From Methanoculleus sp. SDB (GTDB lineage: Archaea > Halobacteriota > Methanomicrobia > Methanomicrobiales > Methanomicrobiaceae), in NCBI GenBank assembly GCA_001412355.1, contig LKUD01000051.1, positions 1 through 64,000 on the forward strand: 64,000 nucleotides of DNA, in the 5' to 3' direction. Under the pieces are notes generated by a model, which did not search any database, was not told where the DNA came from, and was given only the letters and a program-made list of their open reading frames with translations. The translations under genes were made by a program, and so were the position numbers. This document shows, piece after piece, positions 44,500-53,070 of this stretch (position 1 is its first letter; the number at the start of each line of letters is the position of its first letter).

Positions 44500-45462
44500 T
44501 CACCTGCAACTCTCTAAAAATTCAGCAAGCCTGAGGCACTTGATTGGCTCCTCATAAATGATCCCACCTTCCGTGCAGTTGAAAATAGTATAACCTTCTT
44601 CTGAAATCGTAGTGGCTGCCTCTAACAAACCAATTTTGTAGTAGGAGAATATCGGTTCGGTGAAACCGCCCTCCTTGAAGAACGGATGATCCACCTGTAT
44701 ATAGAACCGATCATAGATCTCCTCATCGGTCAGATTCGGGAATGCCGTCCTGATATTGGGATATGCGTATGTGTCCTGCAATGAAGTTCCTCCGGGATAT
44801 CCGTAATTGAGCCCTATCATCGCAATGGGATTGCACTTGAGATAATATGCAAATATGACACCAAAGCCTCCAACATTACCCGTCGTATTAAGTATGCTCA
44901 TTTTTGTGAGGAATTTCATGCACCGGGTAATGGATGTGGTGGAGTCGATATTGTCAATCATCGGATTATAGAAATATTTTCTCCCGACAAACCGGTTCAC
45001 CGCGTTTGAGGGGGCAATTGTGGCAAAAACCGCTGTTATTTCACTGGCATGCTGATCCACCAGAGGATTATCAAAAAAATTGAGAATATTTTCGCAGTGT
45101 CCATCGGCATTGATCACAAAATCAGGGACAATTCCTTCTTCAAGAAGGGGAACGAGCATACGATCGACTGCAATGATGATCCCTCCGAAGTCAGATTCCC
45201 TGATGAGCTTCATGTGGTTTTTTTCTTTTACGGAGGGGCCTGCACCCACGACAATCGCAGGAATATCCGGATGTTTTGGTATATTTTTGACGCTTTCCGA
45301 TTTGCGGATTATATCAAAATTATTCCTGATATTATCAAACCAGAGTTCCAAAAAAGCCTCAATCGTCCCGTCTGTTATTGACGATATAAATTCATCTTCA
45401 ATCGATGGGAGATATCCTTTTTTTTCCAAAGCAACACCACAGCACAATGAGATCTTATACAT
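44500..45462 (-). CDS. Maf/DUF115-type protein, candidate nonulosonate transferase
   Basis: The product of about 320 residues contains PAIVVGAGPSVKEKN near residue 68 and the conserved VINADGHCENI and NTTGNVGGFG blocks of the MAF_flag10/DUF115 family. Bacterial Maf proteins attach pseudaminic or legionaminic acid to flagellin serines and threonines. DUF115 also includes archaeal MptE, a pterin pyrophosphokinase, but the N-terminal layout here is Maf-like and the neighbours are Pse genes. ATG at 45462 overlaps the small upstream gene's TGA. It is shorter than bacterial Maf proteins, probably close to the bare catalytic core. Confidence 0.75.
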   Translation of the reverse strand: MYKISLCCGVALEKKGYLPSIEDEFISSITDGTIEAFLELWFDNIRNNFDIIRKSESVKNIPKHPDIPAIVVGAGPSVKEKNHMKLIRESDFGGIIIAVDRMLVPLLEEGIVPDFVINADGHCENILNFFDNPLVDQHASEITAVFATIAPSNAVNRFVGRKYFYNPMIDNIDSTTSITRCMKFLTKMSILNTTGNVGGFGVIFAYYLKCNPIAMIGLNYGYPGGTSLQDTYAYPNIRTAFPNLTDEEIYDRFYIQVDHPFFKEGGFTEPIFSYYKIGLLEAATTISEEGYTIFNCTEGGIIYEEPIKCLRLAEFLESCR

Positions 45463-45593
45463 CAATCATCTTTGTAGAGGCTTCCGCCACGAATGATAAC
45501 GATACTCCCAAATGCCCGGATCTTCTTTAATGTTTCTTTATCCAGTATTTTTTCAGAACTCTCGGACCTGGTGTTTGATTTCCCATATTTCAT
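45462..45593 (-). CDS. Small 43-residue protein coupled to the Maf-like gene
   Basis: An ATG frame of 43 codons starts MKYGKSNTRSESSEKIL and ends IRGGSLYKDD. Its TGA overlaps the ATG of the Maf-like gene (TGATG). It is basic and hydrophilic with a short hydrophobic strand SIVII. The upstream ribosome binding site is weak (GTAGAG). The remaining bases to 45708 show nothing else. It could be a leader or a tiny partner of the transferase. Confidence 0.4.
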   Translation of the reverse strand: MKYGKSNTRSESSEKILDKETLKKIRAFGSIVIIRGGSLYKDD

Positions 45594-45708
45594 AGTACTC
45601 TACGGGTTAGTAAAAATATGATATGAAGTTATTCATTGGGATCATCACTGCGTCCGGCCTCGATATATCCCACCTGAATACGCTGAGAATTTTTCAAAAG
45701 AACACTGA

Positions 45709-47574
45709 TCACTCAATTGTCCGGAGACTGAATTCCTCACGTTTACATCCATCTTTCATAAAAAACGACGCAATTTCGCTTTTGACAGGGCTGAATATCC
45801 GACGTACAAGTTCCCGGGCTTTCTCGGATGAAATCGTATCATTCTGTAAAGAATTCCTTGATGTTGCGCGGATCTCCTCAGGACTGCTCAGGGAAGGTAC
45901 CCACGCCACCTCCTCAAGAAGATTCAAATCTATCTTGAAATCAGACTTAATATGAATTATCGGGATATTATGAGCCAGAGCTTCGACACAGACGGTAGAT
46001 TCCGAATATAATACCAGATCAGCCGACCGGAGAAGAACATTTATCGGTTTGTCGCTCAGGTGGAAATGCTCCGGAAAAGGAGGTAAAAATTGAGCGATTT
46101 TTTCAAACGGTGCGATAGGATGAGCTTTGATAATAATACTCAGATCGCCGGCGCTGCCAAATGCGAGAAGAGCCTTATAAGTAAGTTCCATCGAGGAATT
46201 CAGACTCGCGGACAACGCCACGAGGATAGTGTTTCCCGCACCGCGATGCGATGAAGGCATCTCTTCTGTCAGGTGCGAATAGCGTAATGCACCTCCTACG
46301 ACAATTGATTTCGGATTGAAGCCCGAAGCGATCAGCTGCTCTCTGGCTGCTGATCCGCTCGCTACAATCAGATCGGGAAGAGGCATCCATTCTGCTTCGA
46401 ATTTCGATACCGCATAGCAGGTGAACATTGAAATTACGCCGGAGTGCTGATATCCCACAGTTCGTGTCTGGCCGCCTGCATCTTTTATTCCGGCGCAAAA
46501 CATCTTCTCCCACATGTGATTTTCAAAGATGTAGGTGAAGGTGTGGATACGAAAATCCCGGCAAAGATTCCGGCCGGCAAAATAGCAGAGATATGACTGT
46601 TCAGCACGGGTGGTAATCCGGTCTTTTGTGCATTCGTGTGCAACAATCGCACAAACGTCCAGTCCCATGAAAGGCGGAATCGATTGTGGACACGGATAAT
46701 TCGCGGAAAGTGTGACAAGAACCCTCATGATATCCGCATACGAATAAAATTCTTCGAAAAGGACACCGTCATAATCTCTGCGAAGCAGTTCCCGGACTGC
46801 CTGAAGATACGCCAATGTCGGCAGCACATGCACCAGATAGAGAACATTGCAGCCTTTTTTTTCAAGCTCATCCCTGAGATTACCAAAATAGACTTCCTGA
46901 TAGGTGTCCGTGCGGGTAAATGAGCGCCCGTCAGCCCAGGAATGAATGGCAACATATTCCCGATCATTCTCTCCCGAATGAAATCGACTCTTTTTCAAGA
47001 GATAATACTGTGCAACCATTTTACGGCCGGTATATCTGATTAAAAACCAGAGCTTATTTCTTATCCTTTCCGTCCACGATTTTACAGCATTGACAACGGA
47101 ATAGAAAGGTTGAAAAATACATTCGACAGTGCAGGGGAAATTCTCCAGATTTTTCTGCAGTGACCGCATCAGTGCGGGAGATTCGCAGACGATGAGAAGA
47201 TCGTCGTCGAATCTCTCCATACACCGCATACATATCTTCACATAGCAGAAATAAAGGAATATATTTGATATAAACGGATTTTTTTCAGATGCTGATGTTA
47301 ACCACCAGTTCAGATCATGGCTTTCGGAAAGCCTCCCTATATAGTCTATATACTCCTGCCGACATTCTTTTGCCGTCTTTTGCAATTCGTCACCGATTTC
47401 AATCCTCTGAAGCACCGTGCCGAATAATTCCTCAAGACCAAGGGCAAACGGCACATTTTCTCCCAGATAAATCCAAAATTTACCGTAAAATTGCCCATTA
47501 AGTCTGTAAAAATCTTTAATTAATGTGGCATTTGCATGTATAAGAATAACTCTTCGTGCATCCGATGTTTTCAT
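45709..47574 (-). CDS. Large putative GT-B glycosyltransferase (surface carbohydrate biosynthesis type)
   Basis: The 621-residue protein has a C-terminal GT-B-like half with GYQHSGVISMF near residue 373, KAHPIAPF near 482 and YSESTVCVEALA near 521. The HP and S-T motifs parallel those at 23615. The first 200 residues are basic and aromatic with no clear domain. It begins the minus-strand operon with the Maf-like protein and a radical SAM enzyme. A CMP-sugar transferase role is inferred. Confidence 0.52.
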   Translation of the reverse strand: MKTSDARRVILIHANATLIKDFYRLNGQFYGKFWIYLGENVPFALGLEELFGTVLQRIEIGDELQKTAKECRQEYIDYIGRLSESHDLNWWLTSASEKNPFISNIFLYFCYVKICMRCMERFDDDLLIVCESPALMRSLQKNLENFPCTVECIFQPFYSVVNAVKSWTERIRNKLWFLIRYTGRKMVAQYYLLKKSRFHSGENDREYVAIHSWADGRSFTRTDTYQEVYFGNLRDELEKKGCNVLYLVHVLPTLAYLQAVRELLRRDYDGVLFEEFYSYADIMRVLVTLSANYPCPQSIPPFMGLDVCAIVAHECTKDRITTRAEQSYLCYFAGRNLCRDFRIHTFTYIFENHMWEKMFCAGIKDAGGQTRTVGYQHSGVISMFTCYAVSKFEAEWMPLPDLIVASGSAAREQLIASGFNPKSIVVGGALRYSHLTEEMPSSHRGAGNTILVALSASLNSSMELTYKALLAFGSAGDLSIIIKAHPIAPFEKIAQFLPPFPEHFHLSDKPINVLLRSADLVLYSESTVCVEALAHNIPIIHIKSDFKIDLNLLEEVAWVPSLSSPEEIRATSRNSLQNDTISSEKARELVRRIFSPVKSEIASFFMKDGCKREEFSLRTIE

Positions 47575-47731
47575 CTATGTGACCTATGCATAGAATAATC
47601 TGACAAGAGATTTATTTCTTGGCATATGTGAGATAAAATCCCCGAACCGTTGCGGAGGAGCCTTTTTGATGTGGCGGCAGCCGGGAGTGGACAGGCAAAA
47701 CGATGCGCCGTAATTTACCATTACGACCATA

Positions 47732-47739
47732 TTTATAAC
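47732..47739 (+). promoter_or_regulatory. TATA box of the radical SAM/CMP-sugar operon
   Basis: TTTATAAC is a near-consensus TATA element 48 bases before the first ATG of the 2-hydroxyacid dehydrogenase gene. The 205-base divergent gap contains no other clear feature. Confidence 0.6.
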
Positions 47740-47779
47740 CCCTCTCTCCCTATATTAATCCAGACCGAAGTATCGGGAC

Positions 47780-48715
47780 ATGCGCATGACATTATTCAGG
47801 GTCGCTATTACCATTCGCTCATTTGATCAAACCGGTCCTGTAGTGGAAAAATTAAAAAAAAAGTGCTCACTTGTTTATGTCAATACAACAGGCAGACGCC
47901 TTTCGGAAGAGGAGTTGATTGAAGCGCTCCGAGATGCCGATGCCGCCATCGCAGGAACGGAAGTTTATTCCAAAAAAGTGCTGTTTTCAGCAAAAAATCT
48001 CCGGGCTGTTTCACGGGTGGGAGTCGGTCTCGACGCTATCGATATGGCGGCGGCGGCTGAAAGGGATATCAGGATTTTAAACACACCGGAGGCTCCCGCA
48101 CAGGCCGTTGCCGAGCATACGCTCGCCCTCATCCTCTCCTGCCTTCGGCATATCCCGAATTACAATGAACAGATAAGACGGGGAACTACCCCTGTACTCC
48201 GGGGTTCTCTCCTCGCCGGAAAGACGGCAGGCATTATCGGGCTGGGAAGGATCGGCACGCGGGTGGCGACCATCCTTGATGCAATCGGGTGTACCGTTCT
48301 CTACTACGATCCCTACGTAACACATGCGGTACCCGATTCGTGGGTACGGACAGAGGAGCTTTCGACACTCTATTCCCTGTCCGACATTATCACGCTCCAT
48401 ATGCCACCGAAGGCAGGAAATAAGCCGGTTCTTGACAGAAAGGCGTTTTCAGCCTGTAAAAAGGATGTCATCGTTATCAATACGGCACGCGGATCGCTTA
48501 TCGATGAGGACGAACTGATTCGTTCACTTGAGGAGGGGGTGGTTGCCGGTGCCGGCCTCGATGTTGTCGGCGAGCCTGTTTCCGGGCGACTGCTCGCCCT
48601 CCCCCAGGTTATTCTGACACCGCATGTGGCATCTGATACCGTTGAGTCCCGCTACCGGATGGAGATGGAGGCTGTGGACAACATTCTTCGTTTTGTTGAG
48701 GAGGGAATATCATGA
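47780..48715 (+). CDS. D-isomer-specific 2-hydroxyacid dehydrogenase
   Basis: The 311-residue protein has IIGLGRIGTRVATIL near residue 153, NTARGSLIDEDEL near 234 and the catalytic histidine in LTPHVASDTVESR near 279. It interconverts a 2-keto acid and a D-2-hydroxyacid with NAD(P)H. It resembles the SerA dehydrogenase core without the ACT domain. It overlaps the next gene by four bases. At the head of a CMP-sugar operon it may reduce or oxidise an acidic sugar precursor rather than serve serine synthesis. Confidence 0.88.
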   Translation: MRMTLFRVAITIRSFDQTGPVVEKLKKKCSLVYVNTTGRRLSEEELIEALRDADAAIAGTEVYSKKVLFSAKNLRAVSRVGVGLDAIDMAAAAERDIRILNTPEAPAQAVAEHTLALILSCLRHIPNYNEQIRRGTTPVLRGSLLAGKTAGIIGLGRIGTRVATILDAIGCTVLYYDPYVTHAVPDSWVRTEELSTLYSLSDIITLHMPPKAGNKPVLDRKAFSACKKDVIVINTARGSLIDEDELIRSLEEGVVAGAGLDVVGEPVSGRLLALPQVILTPHVASDTVESRYRMEMEAVDNILRFVEEGIS

Positions 48716-49659
48716 AGGCTCTTGTGACGGGAGGAGCAGGATTTCTTGGCAGATATCTTGTGAAAGAACTTCAAAAGTCAGGGATTGAAACCGTTTCGTA
48801 TGATCTGGAGAACGTGAATTACTCACCCGGCGAAAACGCGGAGAGCGTCCGTCATATTCAGGGAGATATTCTTGATGGCGAATCACTGGCTCTGGCAATG
48901 GAGGGGTGTGATCTGGTATTTCACACGGCCGCCATTGCCGATATCGACGTGGCACGCACGGTTCCCGTCCGGACTATGGAGGTCAATGGTATCGGCACGG
49001 CAAAATGCCTCGAAGCCGCCTGCAATGCAGGCGTCAGGCGATTTATGTTTGCCAGCAGCGTTTATACATCCGGCATTCACGGCTCATTTTACCGTGTCTC
49101 AAAACAGGTCGGTGAATCCTTATGCAAGACATTCTACGAAGAATTCGGATTGGAGTATACGATTCTCCGGTACGGCAGCCTCTACGGGAGCGATAGTAAT
49201 CACTGGAATTTTGTCAATAATGTCTGCAGGGAATTGCTGACGAAAGGTGAATTCACGTATCTGAGCTCCCCGGATTCGGTGAGAGAATATATTCATATTC
49301 AGGATGCCGCCCGTGAAACCGTGAGAATAGCGCAGGACAAGGATTTCATCAATAAGGCAGCTATGATTACCGGCCACCAGCGGATGAAAATTGAGGAATT
49401 TTTTGAGATCATCCGGGAAATTATCAACCGTGACATAGCTATTCACTATACGCCAAAAGAAAAACAGCGGCATTACGTAATGACCCCGTATTCCCTCGAA
49501 GCGGATATCCCCGTCAGAGTCAATCTCTCCACGTATATTGATATTAATGAAGGAATTCTCGGGTGCCTGAGAGAAGTCCAGAAGGAATGCGAATCTGATT
49601 ACGAAATAAAAGAGACTAACGCTACCGCAGGTGACGATAATGACAGAAATAAACGTTGA
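48712..49659 (+). CDS. NAD-dependent epimerase/dehydratase (extended SDR)
   Basis: The 315-residue protein has VTGGAGFLGRYL at 5-16, HTAAIADIDVA near 73 and YRVSK (Y-x3-K) near 126. RYGSLYGSDSNHWNF is an unusual variant of the RYxNVYGP block of nucleotide-sugar epimerases, suggesting a different substrate. It shares its last 20 bases with the radical SAM gene. Confidence 0.82.
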   Translation: MKALVTGGAGFLGRYLVKELQKSGIETVSYDLENVNYSPGENAESVRHIQGDILDGESLALAMEGCDLVFHTAAIADIDVARTVPVRTMEVNGIGTAKCLEAACNAGVRRFMFASSVYTSGIHGSFYRVSKQVGESLCKTFYEEFGLEYTILRYGSLYGSDSNHWNFVNNVCRELLTKGEFTYLSSPDSVREYIHIQDAARETVRIAQDKDFINKAAMITGHQRMKIEEFFEIIREIINRDIAIHYTPKEKQRHYVMTPYSLEADIPVRVNLSTYIDINEGILGCLREVQKECESDYEIKETNATAGDDNDRNKR

Positions 49660-50623
49660 TGCAAACTTTCATACAATTGCCGGGACGAGCGTCGTTGAGC
49701 GCAACGATGCGAGATATCAGGAGTATCGCAGGAAGTGGAGTGAATGGCCGAAAAATTTTTCCACGGGAGATTTTCCCCTTCACCTCGATATCGAGGCCAC
49801 AAACGTCTGCAACCTGAGATGCCCCTTCTGTGCAACAACCCACAATAAGTATAAAGGCGGCTTCATGAAGGAGGAAATCTGGAAGAAAATCCTTGATGAG
49901 GCCGGAAAGAACGAGCTGTATTCGCTGAAATTCACCTATCGCGGCGAACCAATGCTCCATAAGGATCTGGTCCGGATGGTGGCATATGCCAAGGATGCCG
50001 GCGTCATGGACGTCTATTTCAATACAAATGCCACGAAACTCGACGAAGATGCCGTAAGAAAGCTCATCGACGCGGGACTTGACCGTATTTCAATCTCTTT
50101 CGAGGGATATGAAAAAGAGTTATACGAAAAATACCGGGTCGGTGCACAGTTTGAGCAGGTGGTTGGCAATATCGAACGCCTGAAAGCAATAAAGGAGGAA
50201 CTGGGAGTGGAGAAGCCTCTTGTGCGGATTCAGACGGTTCGCGTTCCCGAGTTGCTGGGTAAAGAAAAAAATTATGCTGATTTCTGGTCTGCACGAGCCG
50301 ATGAAGTGGGTTTTCTGGACATGAAGGATGAAGAGGGCAATCCGGATCATCGCGGCCGGATCTATCCCTGGGCATGTCCGCAGCTGTGGCAGAGGATGAC
50401 AATTACGTGGGAAGGCACTATCCTGCCCTGTGTTCATGATATCTATGAATGGATGAGTTTCGGAAACATTCAGGAGATTACAATCAGGGAAGCGTGGAAC
50501 AGTGCCCGGGAGGCGGGATACCGTGAGGTGCACCGCAGGGGAAAAGCGCATGAGATCCCGGCATGTGACCGCTGTCCGCTCCGTGAAAACGAAGTTCGAA
50601 AATTACTGAGGAAACGTGTATGA
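49640..50623 (+). CDS. Radical SAM/SPASM enzyme
   Basis: The product of about 327 residues has the core CNLRCPFC near residue 60. The C-terminal SPASM-type segment has cysteines in WACPQLW, ILPCVHD and ACDRCPL. Such proteins mature peptides or act on sugars, as the deaminating or dehydrogenating enzymes DesII and BtrN do. AGGTGA at 49629-49634 supports the ATG at 49640. It lies between an SDR and a CMP-sugar synthetase with overlapping ends, so a carbohydrate substrate is likely. Confidence 0.87.
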   Translation: MTEINVDANFHTIAGTSVVERNDARYQEYRRKWSEWPKNFSTGDFPLHLDIEATNVCNLRCPFCATTHNKYKGGFMKEEIWKKILDEAGKNELYSLKFTYRGEPMLHKDLVRMVAYAKDAGVMDVYFNTNATKLDEDAVRKLIDAGLDRISISFEGYEKELYEKYRVGAQFEQVVGNIERLKAIKEELGVEKPLVRIQTVRVPELLGKEKNYADFWSARADEVGFLDMKDEEGNPDHRGRIYPWACPQLWQRMTITWEGTILPCVHDIYEWMSFGNIQEITIREAWNSAREAGYREVHRRGKAHEIPACDRCPLRENEVRKLLRKRV

Positions 50624-51363
50624 TTGCTGCATTAATGCTAGGGAGAGAGGGCAGCCAGGGATTTCCCGGTAAAAATACAAAACCTGTCCTCGGCAGACCG
50701 CTTATGGAATATCCCCTCCTTGCCGCAAAGAAATCGCGGGAAGTTGATGATGTTTATATCTCAACCGACTCGGAAGCGATAAAGGCAATCGGAAGGAAAT
50801 CCGGGGCGATAATTATTGACAGGCCACCGGAGCTATGCACGCCCGAGGCGCTTGGCGAGGACGCCTTTGTCCACGGCTACCGGCTGATCCGGGATGAACA
50901 GGAGAAGGCAGGTAAAACCCTTGAATTCATCGTCCTTTTGCTCTGCAATGCTGCAACAATCCTTCCTGAAACCATTGATGAGGGGATCCGGGTGTTGCGC
51001 GAAAATCCCGACATCGACTCCGCCGTGACGGTATCCCGATATAACATGTGGAGTCCGCTGAGAGCACGGAGGATAGGAAATGACGGTCTGCTGCACCCCT
51101 TTATTCCGTTCGAGCACTTCGGTGACCCGAAAACACTCAACTGCGACCGTGATTCACAGGGTGATGTCTGGTTTGCCGATATGGGAGTGTCGATAGTAAG
51201 ACCACACTGTCTTGAAAATCTTGAATCCGGTCTCCTGCCGCAAAAATGGATGGGACAGCATATCTATCCGCTCAGGCAGTGGGGCGGTTGCGATGTGGAT
51301 TATGAATGGCAGGTGCCGGGTGTCGAATACTGGCTGAAAAACCATGGGTATGACCATGTTTGA
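50620..51363 (+). CDS. CMP-sugar synthetase of an atypical clade
   Basis: The 247-residue cytidylyltransferase-family protein has the CTP-binding motif as GREGSQGFPGKN instead of ARxGSKGxPxKN, followed by YISTDSEAIKAIG. The C-terminal part is longer than in NeuA or PseF. No PEP-condensing synthase lies in this operon, so it either works on NeuB or PseI products from elsewhere in the island or on another acidic sugar. It overlaps the radical SAM gene by four bases and the SDR gene by about 20. Confidence 0.83.
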   Translation: MIAALMLGREGSQGFPGKNTKPVLGRPLMEYPLLAAKKSREVDDVYISTDSEAIKAIGRKSGAIIIDRPPELCTPEALGEDAFVHGYRLIRDEQEKAGKTLEFIVLLLCNAATILPETIDEGIRVLRENPDIDSAVTVSRYNMWSPLRARRIGNDGLLHPFIPFEHFGDPKTLNCDRDSQGDVWFADMGVSIVRPHCLENLESGLLPQKWMGQHIYPLRQWGGCDVDYEWQVPGVEYWLKNHGYDHV

Positions 51364-52105
51364 AGCGATAAAGGGATCAAAAGTTCTGGTTACCGGTGCG
51401 GGATCGGGTATCGGGGCATCCACAGCACGCCTCTTCGGACAGTATGGAGCCATCGTGGGCGTCCATTACCACAGAAGCAGGGACAATGCGGAAAACGTAG
51501 TCCGCCAGATCCGGGAGGACGGTGGGGAGGCATTCCTCCTCACCGCAAATCTCCTCAGTCCGGCGGAACGCGAGAATGTAATCCCCGACTTTATCGGGCT
51601 TGCCGGCGGCATCGACGTTCTCATCAACAATGCCGGAACGGTATACGGGCATGACCATTTCCTTGACATGGACCGGGATTCGTGGGATAAAACACTCCAG
51701 ATCTGCCTCACCGGACCATTTTTCCTGGCCCGTGAAGCCTTTCGCTTTATGAAAGACCATGGAGGGGGCAGGATCATCAATATCAGTTCAATCGCTTCGA
51801 AATATGGGGGTTCTGAAATTACAGCGCATTATGGTGCCGCGAAAGGAGGGCTCGACGCGGTGACGCGTACCCTTGCACGGTCAGGAGCGGATTACAATAT
51901 TCTTGTAAATTCCATCCAGCCGGGTGTAATCGATACGGCATTTCATAAAAAAATCGGCAGGGAGTCACTCGATGACCGGGTAAAAAGAATTCCTCTCCGG
52001 CGGGCAGGGACGCCCCTCGATGTAGCACGCCTGTGCCTTTTCCTCGCCTCGGAATGTGGCGATTACATAACCGGGCAGGCATACGGCGTAACCGGCGGAG
52101 ATTGA
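51344..52105 (+). CDS. Short-chain dehydrogenase/reductase, PtmA-like by position
   Basis: The classical SDR has TGAGSGIGAS near residue 18, NNAG near 95, ISSIAS near 148 and YGAAK (Y-x3-K) near 160. It overlaps the CMP-sugar synthetase, a pair reminiscent of ptmB-ptmA in Campylobacter flagellin glycosylation loci. Starts at 51344, 51350 and 51356 are all possible; none has a strong ribosome binding site. Confidence 0.85.
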   Translation: MGMTMFEAIKGSKVLVTGAGSGIGASTARLFGQYGAIVGVHYHRSRDNAENVVRQIREDGGEAFLLTANLLSPAERENVIPDFIGLAGGIDVLINNAGTVYGHDHFLDMDRDSWDKTLQICLTGPFFLAREAFRFMKDHGGGRIINISSIASKYGGSEITAHYGAAKGGLDAVTRTLARSGADYNILVNSIQPGVIDTAFHKKIGRESLDDRVKRIPLRRAGTPLDVARLCLFLASECGDYITGQAYGVTGGD

Positions 52106-52156
52106 CTCGACCTGGGCGTGAATGAGAAGGCATAGGGCGGAAAACGAAGGGAATCC

Positions 52157-52990
52157 ATGATCTCAACAATAATCTCAAAGGTTACACGCATTTTACACCT
52201 GGACACACATAAAATCTTATTTGATGTTTTCGAACGAAATTCCGGAAGGATTCTTGATGAGAAAATAAAGCATCTCAACCGTCCGGTCAAAAAACTTCTC
52301 GAAGAAGAAGACGAACGGCAGCATTACGGCGACATCGAACTGACGGAGAGCGGGTCGCAGAATGTCATCCGCGGATTTACCATTGACAGAATACGGTTTA
52401 TCCACGATAATATCCGGATTTCAGAGAACGATACGCTGGTCGATCTTGGTGATTCGAACGGGATATTTATCAGGTCAATGAACAGGGACGGGATAAGCGT
52501 TAATATCAGCGATCCTGCTCTGAAAGCGATTCACGCAAAACAGATTGAGGTAATAAAGGCCGATATCGAACATCTCCCCTTTAAAGCCGGGAGTATTGAT
52601 CATATATTGCTCTTTGAAACGCTTGAACACGTTCCCAATCCCATCGCACTCCTGAACGAGATCGGCCGTGTCTGCAGGAAGTCACTTGTACTCTCCATTC
52701 CGTTCGTCTCAACAACCACGATCCACCGCCACAACTATGATCCGATAAAGCCCCTCCATCAGCACCATATCTTCGAATTCTCTCCCCCGGACTTTAAAAA
52801 AATCCTGACACATACGCGATTTACCCTTCAAAAAGAAGCCGAAGCAGTCGTATTGAATGACGGCAACACCCTCCGGGAAAAAATGATTTTCTTTTTCTGG
52901 CGGATGTTCATGGAAAAAGACATGTACTGTGGCTGTTTTAAAAAATTTTACATGTGCATACTCAGCAAAGAGGAAGATGGCATGCCATGA
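52157..52990 (+). CDS. Class I SAM-dependent methyltransferase
   Basis: The 277-residue protein has motif I as LVDLGDSNGIF near residue 95 and motifs II/III as HLPFKAGSIDHILLFETLEH near 136-155. The architecture matches the UbiE/Methyltransf_11 group. AAGGGAATCC precedes the ATG. It probably O- or N-methylates a glycan component; a lipid or quinone substrate is less likely in this context. Confidence 0.8.
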   Translation: MISTIISKVTRILHLDTHKILFDVFERNSGRILDEKIKHLNRPVKKLLEEEDERQHYGDIELTESGSQNVIRGFTIDRIRFIHDNIRISENDTLVDLGDSNGIFIRSMNRDGISVNISDPALKAIHAKQIEVIKADIEHLPFKAGSIDHILLFETLEHVPNPIALLNEIGRVCRKSLVLSIPFVSTTTIHRHNYDPIKPLHQHHIFEFSPPDFKKILTHTRFTLQKEAEAVVLNDGNTLREKMIFFFWRMFMEKDMYCGCFKKFYMCILSKEEDGMP

Positions 52991-53070
52991 AACAACCGGC
53001 AGAGGAACCCGTGACATATACGGCGGTGTCAGCAATCGTATCGCACGGTTAAGAAGGAGGCAGGATTTTC

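Noticed and set aside
45623-45955. 110-codon plus-strand frame across the gap before the Maf operon
   Set aside because: Mostly antisense to the 621-residue protein gene; no start context.
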